Shown: positions 38,311 to 53,000 of the stretch, in pieces
Layout: every line of letters begins with the position of its first letter
Numbering within the stretch: the stretch's first letter is position 1
From: Xanthostigma xanthostigma
Taxonomy: Eukaryota > Arthropoda > Insecta > Raphidioptera > Raphidiidae
Assembly: GCA_963575645.1 (NCBI GenBank)
Contig: OY754465.1
Coordinates: 30,515,501-30,579,500, forward strand
Direction of reading: 5' to 3'
DNA length: 64,000 bases
Made by a program: the position numbers and the translations under genes
Notes under the pieces: model-generated
What the model was told of the DNA's origin: nothing
What the model saw: the letters and a program-made list of their open reading frames with translations, nothing else
Databases searched by the model: none

Positions 38311-41300
38311 TGAAGGTAAGTCTATTTACACTAAAACATTTAGGTTTGGATCATTCTCTCATAAGAAAATGCAAACTGCATATTAACCATTATTTTAACG
38401 CAGACAAGCAGTTTTTACATGCTTCACGACAATTACGTGCAAATGAGTCCTTATAGGCAAAATTGCTTTATTTTACACAGGTAAGTTTATTTACACTATA
38501 ACATTCAGGTTTAGATCATTCTCTCATAAGAAAATGCAAACTGCATATTAACCATTATTTTAACGCAGACAAGCAGTTTTTACATGCTTTATGACAATTA
38601 GGGGCAAATGAGTCCTTATAGGCAAAATTGCTTTATATCATGAAGGCAAGTCTATTTACACTATAACATTCAGGTTTGGATCATTCTCTCATAAGAAAAT
38701 GCAAACTGCATATTAACCATTATTTAAACGCAGACAAGCAGTTTTTTTATGCTTTACGACAATAAGGTGCAAATGAGTCCTTATAGGCAAAATTGCTTTA
38801 TTTTACAAAGGTAAGTCTATTTTCACTATAACATTCAGGTTTGGATCATTCTCTCATAAGAAAATGCAAACTGCATATTAACCATTATTTAAACGCAGAC
38901 AAGCAGTTTTTACATGCTTTACGACAATTAGGTGCAAATGAGTCCATTAGGCAAAATTGCTTTATTTTACAAAGGTAAGTCTATTTTCACTATAACATTC
39001 AGGTTTGGATCATTCTCTCATAAGAAAATGCAAACTGCATATTATTTATTATTTTAACGCATACAAGCAGTTTTTACAAGCTTTATGACAATTAGGTGCA
39101 AATGAGTCCTTATAAGCAAAATTGCTTTATTTCGTGAGGGTAAGTCTACTTACACTATAACATTCAGGTTTGGATCATTCGCTCATAAGAAAATGCAAAC
39201 TGCATATTTACTATCATTGTAACGCATACAAGCAGTTTTTACATGCTTTATGACAATTAGGTGCAAATGAGTCTTTATAGGCAAAATTGCTTTATTTCAT
39301 GAAGGTAAGTCTATTTACACTATAACATTCAGGTTTAGATCATTCTCTCATAGGAAAATGCAAACTGCATATTAACCATTATTTTAACGCATACAAGCAG
39401 TTTTTACATGCTTTATGACAATTAGGGGCAAATAAGTCTTTATAGGCAAAATTGCTTTATATCATGAAGGTAAGTCTATTTACACTAAAACATTCAGGTT
39501 TGGATCATTCTCTCATAAGAAAATGCAAACTGCATATTAACCATTATTTTAACGCAGACAAGCAGTTTTTACATGCTTCACGACAATTACGTGCAAATGA
39601 GTCCTTATAGGCAAAATTGCTTTATTTTACACAGGTAAGTTTATTTACACTATAACATTCAGGTTTAGATCATTCTCTCATAAGAAAATGCAAACTGCAT
39701 ATTAACCATTATTTTAACGCAGACAAGCAGTTTTTACATGCATTACGACAATTAGGTGCAAATGAGTCTTTATAGGCAAAATTGCTTTATTTCATGAGGG
39801 TAAGTCTATTTACACTATAACATTCAGGTTTGGATCATTCTCTCATAAGAAAATGCAAACTGCATATTAACCATTATTTTAACGCAGACAAGCAGTTTTT
39901 ACATGCTTTACGACAATTAGGTGCAAATGAGTCTTTATAGGCAAAATTGCTTTATTTCATGAGGGTAAGTCTATTTACACTATAACATTCAGGTTTGGAT
40001 CATTCTCTCATAAGAAAATGCAAATTGCATATTAACCATTATTTAAACGCAGACAAGCAGTTTTTACATGCTTTACGACAATTAGGTGCAAATGAGTCCT
40101 TATAGGCAAAATTGCTTTATTTTACAAAGGTAAGTCTATTTACACTATAACATTCAGGTTTGGATCATTCTCTCATAAGAAAATGCAAATTGCATATTAA
40201 CCATTATTTAAACGCAGACAAGCAGTTTTTACATGCTTTACGACAATTAAGTGCAAATGAGTCCTTATAGGCAAAATTGCTTTATTTTACAAAGGTAAGT
40301 CTATTTTCACTATAACATTCAGGTTTGGATCATTGTCTCATAAGAAAATGCTAACTGCATATTAACCATTATTTTAACGCTACAAGCAGTTTTTACATGC
40401 TTTATGACAATTAGGGGCAAATGAGTCCTTATAAGCAAAATTGCTTTATTTCATGAAGGTAAGTCTATTTAAACTACAACATTCAGGTTTGGATCATTTT
40501 CTCATAAGAAAATGCAAACTGCATATTAACCATTATTTAAACGCAGACAAGCAGTTTTTACATGCTTTACGACAATTAGGTGCAAATGAGTCCTTATAGG
40601 CAAAATTGCTTTATTTTACAAAGGTAAGTCTATTTTCACTATAACATTCAGGTTTGGATCATTCTCTCATAAGAAAATGCAAACTGCATATTAACCATTA
40701 TTTTAACGCTACAAGCAGTTTTTACATGCTTTATGACAATTAGGGGCAAATGAGTCCTTATAAGCAAAATTGCTTTATTTCATGAAGGTAAGTCTATTTA
40801 CACTATAACATTCAGGTTTGGATCATTCTCTCATAAGAAAATGCAAACTGCATATTTACTATCATTTTCACGCAGACAAGCAGTTTTTACATGCTTCACG
40901 ACAATTGCGTGCAAATGAGTCCTTATAGGCAAAATTGCTTTATTTTACAAAGGTAAGTCTATTTACACTATAACATTCAGGTTTGGATCGTTCTCTCATA
41001 AAAAAATGCAAACTGCATATTAACCATTATTTTAACGCAGACAAGCAGTTTTTACATGCTTTACGACATTTAGGTGCAAATGAGTCTTTATAGGCAAAAT
41101 TGCTTTATTTCATGAGGGTAAGTCTATTCACACTATCACATTCAGGTTTGGATCATTCTCTCATAAGAAAATGCAAACTGCATATTTACTATCACTTTCA
41201 CGCAGACAAGCAGTTTTTACATGCTTCACGACAATTGCGTGCAAATGAGTCCTTATAGGCAAAATTGCTTTATTTTACAAAGGTAAGTCTATTTGCACTA

Positions 41301-42894
41301 TAACATTCAGGTTTGGATCATTCTCTCATAAGAAAATGCAAACTGCATATAAACTATTATTTTAACGCATACAAGCAGTTTTTACAAGCTTTATGACAAT
41401 TAGGTGCAAATGAGTCCTTATAAGCAAAATTGCTTTATTTCATAAGGGTAAGTCTATTTACACTATAACATTCAGGTTTGGATCATTCGCTCATAAGAAA
41501 ATGCAAACTGCATATTAACCATTATTTTAACGCATACAAGCAGTTTTTACATGCTTTATGACAATTAGGGCCAAAAGAGTCCTTATAGGCAAAATTGCTT
41601 TATTTAATGAAGGTAAGTCTATTTACACTATAACATTCAGGTTTGGATCATTCTCTTATAAGAAAATGCAAACTGCATATTAACCATTATTTTAACGCTA
41701 CAAGCAGTTTTTACATGCTTTATGACAATTAGGGGCAAATGAGTCCTTATAGGCAAAATTGCTTTATATCATGAAGGTAAGTCTATTTACACTATAACAT
41801 TCAGGTTTGGATCATTCTCTCATAAGAAAATGCAAACTGCATATTAACCATTATTTTAACGCAGACAAGCAGTTTTTACATGCTTCACGACAATTGCGTG
41901 CAAATGAGTCCTTATAGGCAATATTGCTTTATTTTACACAGGTAAGTTTATTTACACTATAACATTCAGGTTTGGATCATTCTCTCATAAGAAAATGCAA
42001 ACTGCATATTAACCATTATTTTAACGCAGACAAGCAGTTTTTACATGCTTTACGACAATTAGGGGCAAATGAGTCCTTATAAGCAAAATTGCTTTATTTC
42101 ATGAAGGTTAGTCTATTTACACTATAACATTCAGGTTTAGATCATTCTCTCATAAGAAAATGCAAACTGCATATTAACCATTATTTTAACGCAGACAAGC
42201 AGTTTTTACATGCTTCACGACAATTGCGTGTAAATGAGTCCTTATAGGCAAAATTGCTTTATATCATGAAGGTAAGTCTATTTACACTATAACATTCAGG
42301 TTTGGATCTTTTTCTCATAAGAAAATGCGAACTGCATATTAACCATTATTTTAACGCATACAAGCAGTTTTTACATGCTTTATGACAATTAGGGCCAAAT
42401 GAGTCCTTATAGGCAAAATTGCTTTATTTCATGAAGGTAAGTCTATTTACACTATAACATTCAGGTTTGGATCATTCTCTCATTAGAAAATGCAAACTGC
42501 ATATTAACCATTATTTTAACGCATACAAGCAGTTTTTACATGCTTTATGACAATTAGGGGCAAATGAGTCCTTATAGGCAAAATTGCTTTATTTTATGAA
42601 GGTAAGTCTATTTACACTATAACATTCAGGTTTGGATCATTCTCTCATAAGAAAATGCAAACTGCATATTAACCATTATTTAAACGCAGACAAGCAGTTT
42701 TTACATGCTTTATGACAATTAGGGGCAAATGAGTCCTTATAAGCAAAATTGCTTTATTTCATGAAGGTTAGTCCATTTACACTATAACATTCAGGTTTAG
42801 ATCATTCTCTCATAAGAAAATGCAAACTGCATATTAACCATTATTTTAACGCAGACAAGCAGTTTTTACATGCTTCACGACAATTGCGTGCAAA
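38311..42894. repeat. Mixed satellite region with short local duplications
   Basis: No single long parent block covers this stretch. A piece of about 0.28 kb with CTAAAACATT, CAATTACGTG and TTTAGATC is repeated 1,154 bp apart (CAATTACGTG near 38430 and 39584). A two-unit GCTACAAG piece is repeated 329 bp apart (40381 and 40710). 40830-42058 follows 4724-5952 at offset 36,106 and includes the GATCG module. Private changes include GTTTTTTTATGC near 38740 and GAGTCCATTAGGC near 38943. No gene is present. Confidence 0.65.
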
Positions 42895-45800
42895 TGAGTC
42901 CTTATAGGCAAAATTGCTTTATTTTACAAAGGTAAGTTTATTTACACTAACCCCATTCAGGTTTGGATCATTCTCTCATAAGAAAATGCAAACTGCATAT
43001 TAACCATTATTTTAACGCATACAAGCAGTTTTTACATGCTTTATGACAATTAGGGGCAAATGAGTCCTTATAGGCAAAATTGCTTTATTTCATGAAGGTA
43101 AGTCTATTTACACTATAACATTCAGGTTTGGATCATTCTCTCATAAGAAAATGCAAACTGCATATTAACTATTATTTTAATGCATTCAAGCAGTTTTTAC
43201 ATGCTTTATGACAATTAGAGGCAAATGAGTCCTTATAGGCAAAATTGCTTTATTTCACAAAGGTAAGTCTACTTACACTATAACATTCAGGTTTGGATCA
43301 TTCTCTCATTAGAAAATGAAAACTGCATATTTACTATCATTTTTACGCAGACAAGTAGTTTTTACATGTTTCACGACAATTAGGTGCAAATGAGTCCTTA
43401 GAAGCAAAATTACTTTATTTTACAAAGGCAAGTCTATTTACACTATAACATTCAGGTTTGGATCATTCTCTCATAAGAAAATGCAAACTGCACATTTACT
43501 ATCATTTTAACGCAGACAAGCAGTTTTTACATGCTTTACGACAATTATGTGCAAATTAGTCTTTATAGGCAAAATTGCTTTATTTCATGAAGGTAAGTCT
43601 ATTTACACTATAACATTCAGGTTTGGATCATTCTCTCATAAGAAAATGCAAACTGCATATTAACTATTATTTTAACGCATTCAAGCAGTTTTTACATGCT
43701 TTATGACAATTAGAGGCAAATGAGTCCTTATAGGCAAAATTGCTTTATTTCATGAAGGTATAACTATTAACACTATAACATTCAGGTTTGGATTATTTTC
43801 TCATAAGAAAATGCAAACTGCATATAAACCATTATTTTAACGCAGACAAGCAGTTTTTACATGGTTTACGACAATTAGATGCAAATAAGTCCTTAAAGGC
43901 AAAATTGTTTTATTTTACAAAGGTAAGTCTACTTTCACTATAACATTCAGGTTTGGATCAGTCTCTCATAAGAAAATGCAAACTGCATATTAAACATTAT
44001 TTTAACGCTGACAAGCAGTTTTTACATGCTTTATGACAATTAGGGGCAAATGAGTCATTATAGGCAAAATTGCTTTATTTAATGAAGGTATAACTATTTA
44101 CACAATTATATTCAGGTTTGGATCATTCTCTCATAAGAAAATGCAAACTGCATATTTACTATCATTTTTACGCAGACCAGCAGTTTTTACATGCTTCACG
44201 ACAATTGCGTGCAAATGAGTCCTTATAGGCAAAATTGCTTTATTTTACAAAGGTAAGTCTATTTACACTATAACATTCAGGTTTGGATCGTTCTCTCATA
44301 AGAAAATGCAAACTGCATATTAACCATTATTTTAACGCAGACAAGCAGTTTTTACATGCTTTACGACATTTAGGTGCAAATGAGTCCTTATAGGCAAAAT
44401 TGCTTTATTTCATGAGGGTAAGTCTATTCACACTATCACATTCAGGTTTGGATCATTCTCTCATAAGAAAATGCAAACTGCATATTTACTATCACTTTCA
44501 CGCAGACAAGCAGTTTTTACATGCTTCACGACAATTGCGTGCAAATGAGTCCTTATAGGCAAAATTGCTTTATTTTACAAAGGTAAGTCTATTTGCACTA
44601 TAACATTCAGGTTTGGATCATTCTCTCATAAGAAAATGCAAACTGCATATTAACTATTATTTTAACGCATACAAGCAGTTTTTACAAGCTTTATGACAAT
44701 TAGGTGCAAATGAGTCCTTATAAGCAAAATTGCTTTATTTCATAAGGGTAAGTCTATTTACACTATAACATTCAGGTTTGGATCATTCGCTCATAAGAAA
44801 ATGCAAACTGCATATTAACCATTATTTTAACGCATACAAGCAGTTTTTACATGCTTTATGACAATATGGGCCAAATGAGTCCTTATAGGCAAAATTGCTT
44901 TATATCATGAAGGTAAGTCTATTTACACTATAACATTCAGGTTTGGATCATTCTCTCATAAGAAAATGCAAACTGCATATTAACCATTATTTTAACGCAG
45001 ACAAGCAGTTTTTACATGCTTCACGACAATTGCGTGCAAATGAGTCCTTATAGGCAATATTGCTTTATTTTACACAGGTAAGTTTATTTACACTATAACA
45101 TTCAGGTTTGGATCATTCTCTCATAAGAAAATGCAAACTGCATATTAACCATTATTTTAACGCAGACAAGCAGTTTTTACATGCTTTACGACAATTAGGT
45201 GCAAATGAGTCTTTATAGGCAAAATTGCTTTATTTTATGAGGGTAAGTCTATTTACACTATAACATTCAGGTTTGGATCATTCTCTCATAAGAAAATGCA
45301 AACTGCATATTTACTATCATTTTCACGCAGACAAGCGGTTTTTACATGCTTCACGACAATTGCGTGCAAATGAGTCCTTATAGGCAAAATTGCTTTATTT
45401 TACAAAGGTAAGTCTATTTACACTATAACATTCAGGTTTGGATCATTCTCTCATAAGAAAATGCAAACTGCATATTAACCATTATTTTAACGCATACAAG
45501 CAGTTTTTACATGCTTTATGACAATAAGGGGCAAATAAGTCCTTATAGGCAAAATTGCTTTATTTTATGAAGGTAAGTGTATTTACACTATAACATTCAG
45601 GTTTGGATCATTCTCTCATAAGAAAATGCAAACTGCATATTAACCATTATTTAAACGCAGACAAGCAGTTTTTACATGCTTTTTGACAATTAGGGGCAAA
45701 TGAGTCCTTATAAGCAAAATTGCTTTATTTCATTAAGGTTAGTCTATTTACACTATAACATTCAGGTTTGGATCATTCTCTCATAAGAAAATGCAAACTG

Positions 45801-48800
45801 CATATTAACCATTATTTTAACGCAGACAAGCAGTTTTTACATGCTTCACGACAATTGCGTGCAAATGAGTCCTTATAGGCAAAATTGCTTTATTTTACAA
45901 AGGTAAGTTTATTTACACTAACCCCATTCAGGTTTGGATCATTCTCTCATAAGAAAATGCAAACTGCATATTAACCATTATTTAAACGCAGACAAGCAGT
46001 TTTTACATGCTTTACGACAATTAGGTGCAAATGAGTCTTTATAGGCAAAATAGCTCTATTTCATGAGGGTAAGTCTATTTACACTATAACATTCAGGTTT
46101 GGATCATTCTCTCATAAGAAAATGCTTACTGCATATTAACCATTATTTTAACGCATACAAGCAGTTTTTACATGCTTTGTGACAATTAGGGGCAAATGAG
46201 TCCTTATAGGCAAAATTGCTTTATTTCATGAAGGTAAGTCTATTTACACTATAACATTCAGGTTTGGATCATTCTCTCATAAGAAAATGCAAACTGCATA
46301 TTAACTATTATTTTAATGCATTCAAGCAGTTTTTACATGCTTTATGACAATTAGGGGCAAATGAGTCCTTATAGGCAAAATTGCTTTATTTTACAAAGGT
46401 AAGTTTATTTACACTAACCCCATTCAGGTTTGGATCATTCTCTCATAAGAAAATGCAAACTGCATATTAACCATTATTTTAACGCATACAAGCAGTTTTT
46501 ACATGCTTTATGACAATTAGGGGCAAATGAGTCCTTATAGGCAAAATTGCTTTATTTCATGAAGGTAAGTCTATTTACACTATAACATTCAGGTTTGGAT
46601 CATTCTCTCATAAGAAAATGCAAACTGCATATTAACTATTATTTTAATGCATTCAAGCAGTTTTTACATGCTTTATGACAATTAGAGGCAAATGAGTCCT
46701 TATAGGCAAAATTGCTTTATTTCACAAAGGTAAGTCTACTTACACTATAACATTCAGGTTTGGATCATTCTCTCATTAGAAAATGAAAACTGCATATTTA
46801 CTATCATTTTTACGCAGACAAGTAGTTTTTACATGTTTCACGACAATTAGGTGCGAATGAGTCCTTAGAAGCAAAATTACTTTATTTTACAAAGGCAAGT
46901 CTATTTACACTATAACATTCAGGTTTGGATCATTCTCTCATAAGAAAATGCAAACTGCACATTTACTATCATTTTAACGCAGACAAGCAGTTTTTACATG
47001 CTTTACGACAATTATGTGCAAATTAGTCTTTATAGGCAAAATTGCTTTATTTCATGAAGGTAAGTCTATTTACACTATAACATTCAGGTTTGGATCATTC
47101 TCTCATAAGAAAATGCAAACTGCATATTAACTATTATTTTAACGCATTCAAGCAGTTTTTACATGCTTTATGACAATTAGAGGCAAATGAGTCCTTATAG
47201 GCAAAATTGCTTTATTTCATGAAGGTATAACTATTAACACTATAACATTCAGGTTTGGATTATTTTCTCATAAGAAAATGCAAACTGCATATAAACCATT
47301 ATTTTAACGCAGACAAGCAGTTTTTACATGGTTTACGACAATTAGATGCAAATAAGTCCTTAAAGGCAAAATTGTTTTATTTTACAAAGGTAAGTCTACT
47401 TTCACTATAACATTCAGGTTTGGATCAGTCTCTCATAAGAAAATGCAAACTGCATATTAAACATTATTTTAACGCTGACAAGCAGTTTTTACATGCTTTA
47501 TGACAATTAGGGGCAAATGAGTCATTATAGGCAAAATTGCTTTATTTAATGAAGGTATAACTATTTACACAATTATATTCAGGTTTGGATCATTCTCTCA
47601 TAAGAAAATGCAAACTGCATATTTACTATCATTTTTACGCAGACCAGCAGTTTTTACATGCTTCACGACAATTGCGTGCAAATGAGTCCTTATAGGCAAA
47701 ATTGCTTTATTTTACAAAGGTAAGTCTATTTACACTATAACATTCAGGTTTGGATCGTTCTCTCATAAGAAAATGCAAACTGCATATTAACCATTATTTT
47801 AACGCAGACAAGCAGTTTTTACATGCTTTACGACATTTAGGTGCAAATGAGTCTTTATAGGCAAAATTGCTTTATTTCATGAGGGTAAGTCTATTCACAC
47901 TGTCACATTCAGGTTTGGATCATTCTCTCATAAGAAAATGCAAACTGCATATTTACTATCACTTTCACGCAGACAAGCAGTTTTTACATGCTTCACGACA
48001 ATTGCGTGCAAATGAGTCCTTATAGGCAAAATTGCTTTATTTTACAAAGGTAAGTCTATTTGCACTATAACATTCAGGTTTGGATCATTCTCTCATAAGA
48101 AAATGCAAACTGCATATTAACTATTATTTTAACGCATACAAGCAGTTTTTACAAGCTTTATGACAATTAGGTGCAAATGAGTCCTTATAAGCAAAATTGC
48201 TTTATTTCATAAGGGTAAGTCTATTTACACTATAACATTCAGGTTTGGATCATTCGCTCATAAGAAAATGCAAACTGCATATTAACCATTATTTTAACGC
48301 ATACAAGCAGTTTTTACATGCTTTATGACAATATGGGCCAAATGAGTCCTTATAGGCAAAATTGCTTTATATCATGAAGGTAAGTCTATTTACACTATAA
48401 CATTCAGGTTTGGATCATTCTCTCATAAGAAAATGCAAACTGCATATTAACCATTATTTTAACGCAGACAAGCAGTTTTTACATGCTTCACGACAATTGC
48501 GTGCAAATGAGTCCTTATAGGCAATATTGCTTTATTTTACACAGGTAAGTTTATTTACACTATAACATTCAGGTTTGGATCATTCTCTCATAAGAAAATG
48601 CAAACTGCATATTAACCATTATTTTAACGCAGACAAGCAGTTTTTACATGCTTTACGACAATTAGGTGCAAATGAGTCTTTATAGGCAAAATTGCTTTAT
48701 TTTATGAGGGTAAGTCTATTTACACTATAACATTCAGGTTTGGATCATTCTCTCATAAGAAAATGCAAACTGCATATTTACTATCATTTTCACGCAGACA

Positions 48801-49650
48801 AGCGGTTTTTACATGCTTCACGACAATTGCGTGCAAATGAGTCCTTATAGGCAAAATTGCTTTATTTTACAAAGGTAAGTCTATTTACACTATAACATTC
48901 AGGTTTGGATCATTCTCTCATAAGAAAATGCAAACTGCATATTAACCATTATTTTAACGCATACAAGCAGTTTTTACATGCTTTATGACAATAAGGGGCA
49001 AATAAGTCCTTATAGGCAAAATTGCTTTATTTTATGAAGGTAAGTGTATTTACACTATAACATTCAGGTTTGGATCATTCTCTCATAAGAAAATGCAAAC
49101 TGCATATTAACCATTATTTAAACGCAGACAAGCAGTTTTTACATGCTTTTTGACAATTAGGGGCAAATGAGTCCTTATAAGCAAAATTGCTTTATTTCAT
49201 TAAGGTTAGTCTATTTACACTATAACATTCAGGTTTGGATCATTCTCTCATAAGAAAATGCAAACTGCATATTAACCATTATTTTAACGCAGACAAGCAG
49301 TTTTTACATGCTTCACGACAATTGCGTGCAAATGAGTCCTTATAGGCAAAATTGCTTTATTTTACAAAGGTAAGTTTATTTACACTAACCCCATTCAGGT
49401 TTGGATCATTCTCTCATAAGAAAATGCAAACTGCATATTAACCATTATTTAAACGCAGACAAGCAGTTTTTACATGCTTTACGACAATTAGGTGCAAATG
49501 AGTCTTTATAGGCAAAATAGCTCTATTTCATGAGGGTAAGTCTATTTACACTATAACATTCAGGTTTGGATCATTCTCTCATAAGAAAATGATTACTGCA
49601 TATTAACCATTATTTTAACGCATACAAGCAGTTTTTACATGCTTTATGAC
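42895..49650. repeat. Tandem duplication of a 3,467-bp HOR
   Basis: Copy one is 42895-46361 and copy two 46362-49650, at a constant offset of 3,467 bp (21 units plus 2 bp). Markers include CACTAACCCCATTC (cccc at 42951 and 46418, then 45922 and 49389), TTAATGCATTCAAG, CTTAGAAGC, CACAATTATATTC (44101 and 47568) and AAGCGGTTTT. The extra 2 bp come from two 166-bp units with CTAACCCC. The match ends where GACAATTAGGGG of copy one meets GACAATATGGGCC of copy two. Confidence 0.85.
42945..42955. repeat. 166-bp unit variant CACTAACCCC, first occurrence
   Basis: CACTATAACATTC is replaced by CACTAACCCCATTC, making the unit 1 bp longer. Counting from the first C of CCCC it occurs at 42951, 45922, 46418, 49389, 57306, 57802, 59288, 62259 and 63580, and I found none before 42951. 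It is a clean marker for the right-hand part of the array. Confidence 0.8.
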
Positions 49651-50008
49651 AATATGGGCCAAATGAGTCCTTATAGGCAAAATTGCTTTATATCATGAAG
49701 GTAAGTCTATTTACACTATAACATTCAGGTTTGGATCATTCTCTCATAAGAAAATGCAAACTGCATATTAACCATTATTTTAACGCAGACAAGCAGTTTT
49801 TACATGCTTCACGACAATTGCGTGCAAATGAGTCCTTATAGGCAATATTGCTTTATTTTACACAGGTAAGTTTATTTACACTATAACATTCAGGTTTGGA
49901 TCATTCTCTCATAAGAAAATGCAAACTGCATATTAACCATTATTTTAACGCAGACAAGCAGTTTTTACATGCTTTACGACAATTAGGTGCAAATGAGTCT
50001 TTATAGGC
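49651..50008. repeat. Bridge between the 3,467-bp duplication and the 6.5-kb copy
   Basis: Units with GACAATATGGGCC, TATATCATGAAGG, GGCAATATTG and TACACAGG match about 48332-48690 and 44865-45220. Between about 49865 and 50000 the sequence passes into the 27410 block (AAAATTACTTT, then TTTGGATTATTTTC). The same bridge recurs at 62521-62880 but there leads on to a different block. Confidence 0.6.
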
Positions 50009-53000
50009 AAAATTACTTTATTTCATGAGGGTAAGTCTATTTACACTATAACATTCAGGTTTGGATTATTTTCTCATAAGAAAATGCAAACTGCATATAA
50101 ACCATTATTTTAACGCAGACAAGCAGTTTTTACATGGTTTACGACAATTAGGTGCAAATAAGTCCTTAAACGCAAAATTGTTTTATTTTACAAAGGTAAG
50201 TCTACTTTCACTATAACATTCAGGTTTGGATCAGTCTCTCATAAGAAAATGCAAACTGCATATTAACCATTATTTTAACGCAGACAAGCAGTTTTTACAT
50301 GCTTTACGACAATAAGGTGCTAATAAGTCCTTAAAGGCAAAATTGTTTTATTTCACAAAGGTAAGTCTACTTTCACTATAACATTCAGGTTTGGATCATT
50401 CTCTCATAAGAAAATGCAAACTGCATATTAACCATTATTTTAACGCAGACAAGCAGTTTTTACATGCTTTATGACAATTAGGGGCAAATGAGTCCTTATA
50501 GGCAAAATTGCTTTATTTCATGAAGGTATAACTATTAACACTATACCATTCAGGTTTGGATCATTCTCTCATAAGAAAATGCAAACTGCATATTAACCAT
50601 CATTTTAACGCAGACAAGCAGTTTTTACATGCATCACGACAATTGCGTGCAAAGGAGTCCTTATAGGCAAAATTGCTTTATTTTACAAAGGTAAGTCTAT
50701 TTACACTATAACCATTCAGGTTTGGATTATTCTCTCATAAGAAAATGCAAACTGCATATTAACCATTATTTAAACGCAGACAAGCAGTTTTTACATGCTT
50801 TACGACAATTAAGTGCAAATGAGTCTTTATAGGCAAAATTGCTTAATTTCATGAGGGTAAGTCTGTTTACACTATAACATTCAGGTTTGGATCATTCTCT
50901 CATAAGAAAATGCAAACTGCATATTTACTATCATTTTCACGCAGACAAGCAGTTTTTACATGCTTCACGACAATTGCGTGCAAATGAGTCCTTATAGGCA
51001 AAATTGCTTTATTTTACAAAGGTAAGTCTATTTACACTATAACATTCAGGTCTGGATCGTTCTCTCATAAGAAAATGCAAACTGCATATTAACCATTATT
51101 TTAACGCAGACAAGCAGTTTTTACATGCTTTACGACATTTAGGTGCAAATGAGTCTTTATAGGCAAAATTGCTTTATTTCATGAGGGTAAGTCTATTCAC
51201 ACTATCACATTCAGGTTTGGATCATTCTCTCATAAGAAAATGCAAACTGCATATTTACTATCACTTTCACGCAGACAAGCAGTTTTTACATGCTTCACGA
51301 CAATTGCGTGCAAATGAGTCCTTATAGGCAAAATTGCTTTATTTTACAAAGGTAAGTCTATTTGCACTATAACATTCAGGTTTGGATCATTCTCTCATAA
51401 GAAAATGCAAACTGCATATTAACTATTATTTTAACGCATACAAGCAGTTTTTACAAGCTTTATGACAATTAGGTGCAAATGAGTCCTTATAAGCAAAATT
51501 GCTTTATTTCATAAGGGTAAGTCTATTTACACTATAACATTCAGGTTTGGATCATTCGCTCATAAGAAAATGCAAACTGCATATTAACCATTATTTTAAC
51601 GCATACAAGCAGTTTTTACATGCTTTATGACAATTAGGGCCAAATGAGTCCTTATAGGCAAAATTGCTTTATTTCATGAAGGTAAGTCTATTTACACTAT
51701 AACATTCAGGTTTGGATCATTCTCTTATAAGAAAATGCAAACTGCATATTAACCATTATTTTAACGCTACAAGCAGTTTTTACATGCTTTATGACAATTA
51801 GGGGCAAATGAGTCCTTATAGGCAAAATTGCTTTATAACATGAAGGTAAGTCTATTTACACTATAACATTTAGGTTTGGATCATTCTCTCATAAGAAAAT
51901 GCAAACTGCATATTAACCATTATTTTAACGCAGACAAGCAGTTTTTACATGCTTCACGACAATTGCGTGCAAATGAGTCCTTATAGGCAATATTGCTTTA
52001 TTTTACACAGGTAAGTTTATTTACACTATAACATTCAGGTTTGGATCATTCTCTCATAAGAAAATGCAAACTGCATATTAACCATTATTTTAACGCAGAC
52101 AAGCAGTTTTTACATGCTTTACGACAATTAGGTGCAAATGAGTCTTTATAGGCAAAATTGCTTTATTTTATGAGGGTAAGTCTATTTACACTATAACATT
52201 CAGGTTTGGATCATTCTCTCATAAGAAATAGCAAACTGCATATTTACTATCATTTTCACGCAGACAAGCAGTTTTTACATGCTTCACGACAATTGCGTGC
52301 AAATGAGTCCTTATAGGCAAAATTGCTTTATTTTACAAAGGTAAGTCTACTTACACTATAACATTCAGGTTTGGATCATTCTCTCATAAGAAAATGCAAA
52401 CTGCATTTTAACCATTATTTTAACGCATACAAGCAGTTTTTACATGCTTTATGACAATTAGGGGCAAATGAGTCCTTATAGGCAAAATTGCTTTATTTTA
52501 TGAAGGTAAGTCTATTTACACTATAACATTCAGGTTTGGATCATTCTCTCATAAGAAAATGCAAACTGCATATTAACCATTATTTTAACGCAGACAAGCA
52601 GTTTTTACATGCTTTACGACAATTAGGTGCAAATGAGTCCTTATAGGCAAAATTGCTTTACTTTACAAAGGTAAGTTTACTTAAACTATAACATTCAGGT
52701 TTGGATCATTCTCTCATAAGAAAATGCAAACTTCATATTAACCATTATTTTAACGCAGACAAGCAGTTTTTACATGCTTTACGACAATTAGGTGCAAATG
52801 AGTCCTTATAGGCAAAATTGCTTTACTTTACAAAGGTAAGTTTACTTAAACTATAACATTCAGGTTTGGATCATTCTCTCATAAGAAAATGCAAACTGCA
52901 TATTAACCATTATTTTAACGCAAACAAGCAGTTTTTACATGCTTTACGACAATTAGGTGCAAATGAGTCTTTATAGGCAAAATTGCTTTATTTCATGAGG

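Noticed and set aside
44050..44060. ATGAGTCAT (AP-1/GCN4-like site) in units at about 44053, 47520 and 60390
   Set aside because: It arises from a single base change of the common ATGAGTCCT within one copied unit lineage. In an array with no genes there is no reason to call it regulatory.
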